A stretch of 64,000 nucleotides of DNA, from positions 1,291,001 to 1,355,000 of the forward strand of contig NZ_OX216966.1 of assembly GCF_945605565.1 (NCBI RefSeq), given 5' to 3'. Made by a program: the position numbers and the translations under genes. Shown here in pieces: positions 59,914 through 64,000 of the stretch. A model generated the notes under the pieces. It saw only the letters and a list, made by a program, of their open reading frames with translations, was not told where the DNA came from and ran no database searches. Position 1 is the first letter of the stretch. Each line of letters opens with the position of its first letter. The stretch comes from Paenibacillus dendritiformis. GTDB taxonomy: Bacteria > Bacillota > Bacilli > Paenibacillales > Paenibacillaceae.

Positions 59914-60507
59914 GTGGATGAAGCGGAGCTGCGTCAGATTATTGCTGATGTGGTGGAGGGGGATACTGAAAAATTCGAGACTATCGTGCAATTCTACCAA
60001 AAACCGATCTTTCACTACTGTTATCATATGTTAGGCCATTATTCGGAAGCCGAGGACAGCGCCCAAGACGCGTTTTTGAAAGCATTTCGGGCTTTGGCGA
60101 AATATAATCCCGATTTACCGTTCTGCGCGTGGTTGTATAAGATTGCCTATCATCAATGTATCGATGTGATCCGCAAGCGGAAGCTGGTGAAATATTTGCC
60201 CTTCTTTTACCGGGATGACAAGGAGAATAAACCCGTAGAGTTGCAGATCGAAACCCATTATTTTGATGAATTCGTGCATCGGGCCATGTCGAAATTATCG
60301 GCGGAAGAGCGGAACCTGCTGATTCTACGCTGCGTTGAGGATAAGAGCTACGAGGAAATTAGCCATATTCTTAACCATACGAGCGTCAATCTGCGCAAAA
60401 AATACGAGCGTGCAGCCGCAAAATTCCGCAAGTATTATGCCCAAGCGAAGGGAGTGGGAACGTATGAGTTGGAACAAGGATCAGGATTTGAGAAAACTGT
60501 TTTGTGA
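59914..60507 (+). CDS. ECF-family sigma factor
   Basis: 197 residues from GTG 59914 (GGGGGGGG site). Region 2: YCYHMLGHYSEAEDSAQDAFLKAFRAL and FCAWLYKIAYHQCIDVIRKRK; region 4: DKSYEEISHILNHTSVNLRKKYERAAAKF. It overlaps the anti-sigma gene by 44 bases. The upstream TGTCACA/CGTT promoter suggests autoregulation. Confidence 0.92.
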   Translation: MDEAELRQIIADVVEGDTEKFETIVQFYQKPIFHYCYHMLGHYSEAEDSAQDAFLKAFRALAKYNPDLPFCAWLYKIAYHQCIDVIRKRKLVKYLPFFYRDDKENKPVELQIETHYFDEFVHRAMSKLSAEERNLLILRCVEDKSYEEISHILNHTSVNLRKKYERAAAKFRKYYAQAKGVGTYELEQGSGFEKTVL

Positions 60508-61417
60508 CCCACGGATACCCGATGCCGACTTGACTGGAAGCGTGATGACGAAGCTGGATGCGGGACAAACGAAAAAGGAGCGATTTTTTGTGAAATATAA
60601 AGTGAGTCTACTCGTGTTGGCCGGAATGCTGTTGACGGCATCCACCGGCTTTGCGACGGTTCAATATCAATCTTTAAAAAATAAGGAAGGCGAAATCGTC
60701 TATCAGGTCAAACCGTTAAAAGAGGAGCCCCATTCAAAGCAGAAAAGATCGGAGGAAGATATATTACGCTTCAGAAAAATCTTTGAGCTCGAGGATAAGC
60801 TGCTAAAGAACGGAGAGGCCGCGCTTATCTATGTCGTTCCCCACAACTCGAAGCATAAAGCGGAGCTAAGATTCAAGCCTGCCATCTTTCAAAATCTGTC
60901 TCAATTGCGCGGCAAAATTGCGGATAAGTCGATCACAATTCCAGAGAGCGTGAACGGAGATTATAAATTTAAACAAGCGAAAGTTTTCTTTAGATCCGTC
61001 TTGGATGTGAATCCGCCTTCCGCAAAAGAAGAGGCGGCTATCGCGGAGAAGCTGCGCAAGCAGGCGGAGGAATCGAATAAGGAATATGCCATAATGCCGG
61101 TAGAAATGTCGGATCAAACTTTTCATATCTCTCTCGAGTATAAAAACGGCAAGGATAAAATTGATGTTATAATCCGTTCAAGCGGGGACAACCAACCAAG
61201 CATGCACTACATTGATGAAAAAATTGACTTTAAACAGCAAAAAATTGATGTGAAGGGCGTAGAGATGCTTTACACGGATTATTCCTCTTCCCATGAGATA
61301 GCGTGGGTATACGAAAGCCCGGATAAAAAACAAAAGCATACCTATAAAATCCAGGCAAATACGGATAAAGTAAGCAAAGAGGACATGATTAAAATCGCCG
61401 ACGCGTATCTGAAATAA
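60464..61417 (+). CDS. DUF4367-type transmembrane anti-sigma factor
   Basis: 317 residues. Cytosolic N-terminus (WNKDQDLRKLFCDPRIPDADLTGSVMTKLD), a transmembrane helix (VSLLVLAGMLLTASTGFATV), then a Lys-rich extracytoplasmic part ending in a DUF4367 domain (IAWVYESPDKKQKHTYKIQANTDKVSKEDMIKIADAYLK). Paired with the overlapping sigma gene. The same C-terminal pattern occurs in the secreted protein at 29251, which links the two systems evolutionarily. Confidence 0.85.
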   Translation: MSWNKDQDLRKLFCDPRIPDADLTGSVMTKLDAGQTKKERFFVKYKVSLLVLAGMLLTASTGFATVQYQSLKNKEGEIVYQVKPLKEEPHSKQKRSEEDILRFRKIFELEDKLLKNGEAALIYVVPHNSKHKAELRFKPAIFQNLSQLRGKIADKSITIPESVNGDYKFKQAKVFFRSVLDVNPPSAKEEAAIAEKLRKQAEESNKEYAIMPVEMSDQTFHISLEYKNGKDKIDVIIRSSGDNQPSMHYIDEKIDFKQQKIDVKGVEMLYTDYSSSHEIAWVYESPDKKQKHTYKIQANTDKVSKEDMIKIADAYLK

Positions 61418-61421
61418 TCAA

Positions 61422-61456
61422 AGAGAGCGGAACGATGTTGTTCCGCTCTCTTTATT
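61422..61456. terminator. Bidirectional terminator
   Basis: AAAGAGAGCGGAAC and GTTCCGCTCTCTTT form a 14-bp perfect stem with T-rich flanks on the plus strand. Lies between convergent genes. Confidence 0.9.
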
Positions 61457-61476
61457 GTCAAAGCAGACGGAGGAGA

Positions 61477-62118
61477 TCAGGAGGCTGGCTTGCAGGCGGC
61501 AAGATAGGGGGCCAATCGTTTGGCAATAAGCCGGTGTCCCTGATCATTGGGATGGATGGGCAGGAACCCGCTCAATGCGTCTTCCAGCTTTCCTTTTCGA
61601 TATCCATAGATAAGATCGGCTTGTTTGCCTTCGAACCACGTATGAACAGGTGCGACGCTGGCGCCGTAGCTTTGGGCGGCTTCTTTGGTCGCGTGATTTA
61701 ACCGGTCTATCGACATGATTGCAAGAGGGCTGTTCGGAAACGGATTATATTGCGTGCAGCAAATGATTCGGGCATGGCTGTTGTTTTTGATGTGAGCCAG
61801 GATGGCATGCAAGGTTCGCTTGTAACGGCTTAAAATCACTTTGGCAGCCAAAGGCTGCCGGCTTCGAAACGCGGACAGCGCCGCATTCGCCAGATCCACT
61901 CCTCCAATCCATACCGAGACCACAGCAGAACGGCGAATCAGGGAAGACCCTTGCCATATCGCGGCATCCAATAAATCATAGGCGCTCCAACCGGGACGCG
62001 CCAGCACAAATACCCGGTAAGGGCATGAGATCGATCCGGCCAATCGGGGGTATGCCCTTGCCGCAGAAGAGGCATTCTCCCCGAATGTAATCGAATCACC
62101 AAGAGCTGTATAGATCAT
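61477..62118 (-). CDS. GDSL/SGNH-family hydrolase
   Basis: About 213 residues from ATG 62118 (GGTGGGG ten bases upstream); GTG 62133 is also in frame. Block I YTALGDSITFG contains the nucleophile Ser, block II includes the Gly-containing oxyanion turn, block III is VWIGGVDLANA with a replaced Asn, and block V HPNDQGH carries Asp and His. It hydrolyses an acyl or acetyl ester. No signal peptide. Convergent with the anti-sigma gene and next to the MBOAT cluster, where it may remove acyl groups, though this is speculative. Confidence 0.85.
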   Translation of the reverse strand: MIYTALGDSITFGENASSAARAYPRLAGSISCPYRVFVLARPGWSAYDLLDAAIWQGSSLIRRSAVVSVWIGGVDLANAALSAFRSRQPLAAKVILSRYKRTLHAILAHIKNNSHARIICCTQYNPFPNSPLAIMSIDRLNHATKEAAQSYGASVAPVHTWFEGKQADLIYGYRKGKLEDALSGFLPIHPNDQGHRLIAKRLAPYLAACKPAS

Positions 62119-62230
62119 AGGACAATTCCCCACCTACTCCTCATTATCCAGACGAATCCTTAACGCATCTTAGAGGTATGATATGGCAAACATCCACAGG
62201 TTGTGTGGACGCTTGTCATCCCAGGAAGGG

Positions 62231-62265
62231 GAAAGAAAACGGCGTACAAGGATTTGTACGCCGTT
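62231..62265 (-). terminator. Terminator of the MBOAT cluster
   Basis: On the minus strand AACGGCGTACAAA and TTGTACGCCGTT pair, followed by TTCTTT. Confidence 0.85.
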
Positions 62266-62272
62266 AGGTGTG

Positions 62273-62458
62273 TTAGAAGTTCATATAAATAAATTCCTGC
62301 GTCTCACCGGAGAAGAACAAAATACCGAGCACGATGGCGATCAGGACGATGGCTCCGCCGAGAGCTGCTCCCACCATCATCAGCGCCCGTCCGACACGAT
62401 GAGTGAGACGGCGGGATCTCGTCTGGGCCAGTCTGGCGCTACGGGGTTGTAATTCCAT
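62273..62458 (-). CDS. Small membrane protein with DltX-like C-terminal motif
   Basis: 61 residues. A basic N-terminus is followed by one transmembrane helix (ALMMVGAALGGAIVLIAIVLGILFF), and the last residues are FIYMNF. DltX, the small partner of DltB/DltD, ends FIYNEF, and its Tyr carries the acyl group during D-alanylation. The gene overlaps the SGNH gene by 20 bases and has an AAGGA site. It is therefore the likely acyl-relay component of the MBOAT/SGNH pair, here in an AlgI-type rather than DltB-type system. Confidence 0.7.
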   Translation of the reverse strand: MELQPRSARLAQTRSRRLTHRVGRALMMVGAALGGAIVLIAIVLGILFFSGETQEFIYMNF

Positions 62459-63599
62459 ATTCCTTCAACCTCTTATACAAAATTTCGCCGAACATTTTAT
62501 TTCCTTTGTCGATAAGATGAGCCGGATCGCGATAATATTCGTGCGGGATCGTATTGTCCTTATCCTTATTGAATTCGATATACGGATAGCCTTTGGACTC
62601 AATCAGCTTCTGATAAGCCCCCATCACCTTGGTATACTCGTTCCAGTTGAACAGCTTCTTCTTCGCAATATGCTCTTTATCCAGCGGAGCGGAATAGAAT
62701 ACGGCTTTCTTGTCATGCTCCTGCAGCAGATCCAGCGTTTTCTCGATCATGAACAGCCCGAAGCTGTTATCCTTGTCGAAAGGCTTATTCCAGCGATAAA
62801 GCTCTTTGTAATGCTTGTCGATGCCTTCCTTTTGGGCGTCTTTCAACTTGTCGTAGGCTGTATACATCGGGGTATAGCTTTCTTTTATCCCTTTTTTCTC
62901 GTCCTCTTTCTTTTTGATTTCCCGGCGGATTTTCTCCATCGGCGTACGGGTCTTGAACAGACGGTAGCTGATCGCGTCGCGATCATGATAGAGGGTCCAC
63001 TTGTTCAGGAAATGGGACGTGACCCAATTGTGAATGTCGCTCGGAAGCGACTGGCGGTTCTTGTCCGGGAAATCATCCAGCCAGCTTCGCGGAATATTTT
63101 GGTCCAGCTTCTCGACAAGCGACGGATAGACGATGACATTCGGCTCATTATCCGAGACGACGGCGATGCCGTAGTTGATCTCATAGACGACATAATCGAC
63201 ATTATCTATCATCGAGGCGAGCAGGGCATAGGTCTCCGTGAATCTTCCGCCGGCAATTCCCAGGTTGACCACGCGGCTGTCTTTCAAATGAACCTGAAGG
63301 ACGCCGGCCGAGGTGTTCTCCCCCTTCTTCACGGTCGTGCCAAATACCGTGGAAGGCCCGAACATGCCGATGACCTTTTTGCCGTCATTCGGCTGCTCCT
63401 TCAAATATTCCACCCACAACGGCGTATAGACGATCGAATCGTAGGTCGGAACGCGGAGTTCCTTTTTCGCATGTGTCACGACTTCTTGCCTCATTTGTTC
63501 GACCACTTGATCGGCTCCATTGCCCAGTCCGAGCAATCCGACCAAGGCGAAGGAGATAAGCATGACGGACACGGTCTTGTTCAGAAATAAATTAGCCAT
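62439..63599 (-). CDS. SGNH-like acyltransferase component (AlgJ/DltD-like)
   Basis: 386 residues. An N-terminal signal anchor (SVMLISFALVGLLGLGNG) places it outside the membrane. The SGNH nucleophile is in MFGPSTVFGT and the Asp-His pair in YYRDPAHLIDKG. It should transfer an acyl group, received through the MBOAT partner, to an extracellular polysaccharide or teichoic acid. The operon order MBOAT, SGNH, small protein supports this. AlgJ/X-like or DltD-like identity is undecided. Confidence 0.82.
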   Translation of the reverse strand: MANLFLNKTVSVMLISFALVGLLGLGNGADQVVEQMRQEVVTHAKKELRVPTYDSIVYTPLWVEYLKEQPNDGKKVIGMFGPSTVFGTTVKKGENTSAGVLQVHLKDSRVVNLGIAGGRFTETYALLASMIDNVDYVVYEINYGIAVVSDNEPNVIVYPSLVEKLDQNIPRSWLDDFPDKNRQSLPSDIHNWVTSHFLNKWTLYHDRDAISYRLFKTRTPMEKIRREIKKKEDEKKGIKESYTPMYTAYDKLKDAQKEGIDKHYKELYRWNKPFDKDNSFGLFMIEKTLDLLQEHDKKAVFYSAPLDKEHIAKKKLFNWNEYTKVMGAYQKLIESKGYPYIEFNKDKDNTIPHEYYRDPAHLIDKGNKMFGEILYKRLKEYGITTP

Positions 63600-63644
63600 T
63601 ATACCTCACACTTCCATTCCATCAATAATCGAAAATCGGTTAAC

Positions 63645-64000
63645 CTATCGCATGCCGAGCAGCCGGAGCATCAAATCCCATCCGTCTACAATCGGCAGAA
63701 TGAAAAATACGCGGCTGATCGTGACGCCAAAGAACGTAATCAAAATCGCGATGGTTGTCGTTCCCGGCTTGAGCCACTTCGGAACAGGCTTTAATGAAGG
63801 CTTGATCTGCTTCACGTAAAAGCGATGGATACATAACATCACGCCATGGAACATGCCCCAGACGACGAAATTCCAAGCGGCTCCGTGCCAGAGGCCGGAG
63901 ACGGTCATCGTCGCCATCAGATTCAAATAGACCCGGGGCGCGGAGACGCGGCTTCCGCCGAGCGGGAAATACACATAGCGGGTCAGCCAGGAACCGAGCG
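63645..64000 (-). CDS. MBOAT-family O-acyltransferase (AlgI-like), C-terminal part
   Basis: Only the last about 118 codons lie in the window; the gene continues beyond 64000. MYFPLGGSR and the catalytic-His motif TVSGLWHGAAWNFVVWGMFHG are of the AlgI kind (DltB has a GFWHGLTW-type motif). It transfers acyl groups from the cytosol across the membrane to the SGNH partner encoded 45 bases downstream. Confidence 0.88.
   Translation of the reverse strand, partial: LGSWLTRYVYFPLGGSRVSAPRVYLNLMATMTVSGLWHGAAWNFVVWGMFHGVMLCIHRFYVKQIKPSLKPVPKWLKPGTTTIAILITFFGVTISRVFFILPIVDGWDLMLRLLGMR

Overview
The window reads as chromosomal DNA of a spore-former of the Paenibacillus type. The inference rests on strong AAAGGAGG-like ribosome binding sites with many GTG/TTG starts, repeated copper-amine-oxidase-like stalk domains, several ECF sigma/DUF4179/DUF4367 modules, and dispersed non-coding repeats. 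The species cannot be fixed from the sequence alone. No rRNA, tRNA, CRISPR array or prophage was seen.

Layout. 0-1.3 kb: phosphoesterase and a small hypothetical gene, preceded by tandem repeat units. 1.3-9.9 kb: a long structured leader, then a six-gene exopolysaccharide operon (membrane-anchored glycosidase-like protein, HEAT protein, GT2 synthase, degenerate GGDEF plus non-phosphorylatable receiver, UDP-sugar 6-dehydrogenase, secreted TIM-barrel protein). 9.9-12 kb: decay zone with a dead serine protease, two repeat families and a frameshifted secreted protein. 12-16.2 kb: O2/NO defence module (Crp/Fnr regulator with a frameshift, rubredoxin, rubredoxin reductase, flavodiiron protein) divergent from a cupin, with a perfect Fnr box between them. 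16.2-25 kb: an ECF sigma operon with a CPBP protease, uvsE, fabI, an inositol-phosphatase-like gene, a sulfatase, a cupin fragment, a 50-bp tandem repeat and two tiny genes. 25-33.6 kb: C39-like protease and an ECF sigma regulon with duplicated promoters, a DUF4367 secreted protein, two lipoprotein solute-binding proteins and a dead DUF4367 copy. 33.6-41.4 kb: kinase-like gene, 12-bp repeat tract, stand-alone trpB, ROK kinase, acetamidase/formamidase with a tiny leader ORF, alpha/beta hydrolase, and an HTH protein fused to a degenerate F1-ATPase beta subunit. 41.5-43.2 kb: an intact IS1182-family element. 43.3-56.9 kb: a LacI-controlled mannoside utilisation locus (ABC importer, GH13, DUF1861, GH130, GH2, dehydrogenase, PTS EIICB). 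57-57.8 kb: second copies of the repeats. 57.8-64 kb: MFS exporter with TetR, an ECF sigma/anti-sigma pair, a GDSL hydrolase, and an AlgI-type MBOAT/SGNH/small-protein O-acylation cluster cut by the window end.

The most novel items are the HTH/F1-beta pseudo-ATPase fusion at 40369-41421, the exopolysaccharide operon with its degenerate c-di-GMP/receiver protein and structured leader, and the small C-terminal-motif protein of the MBOAT cluster. Several genes carry frameshifts, so some breaks could be assembly errors.
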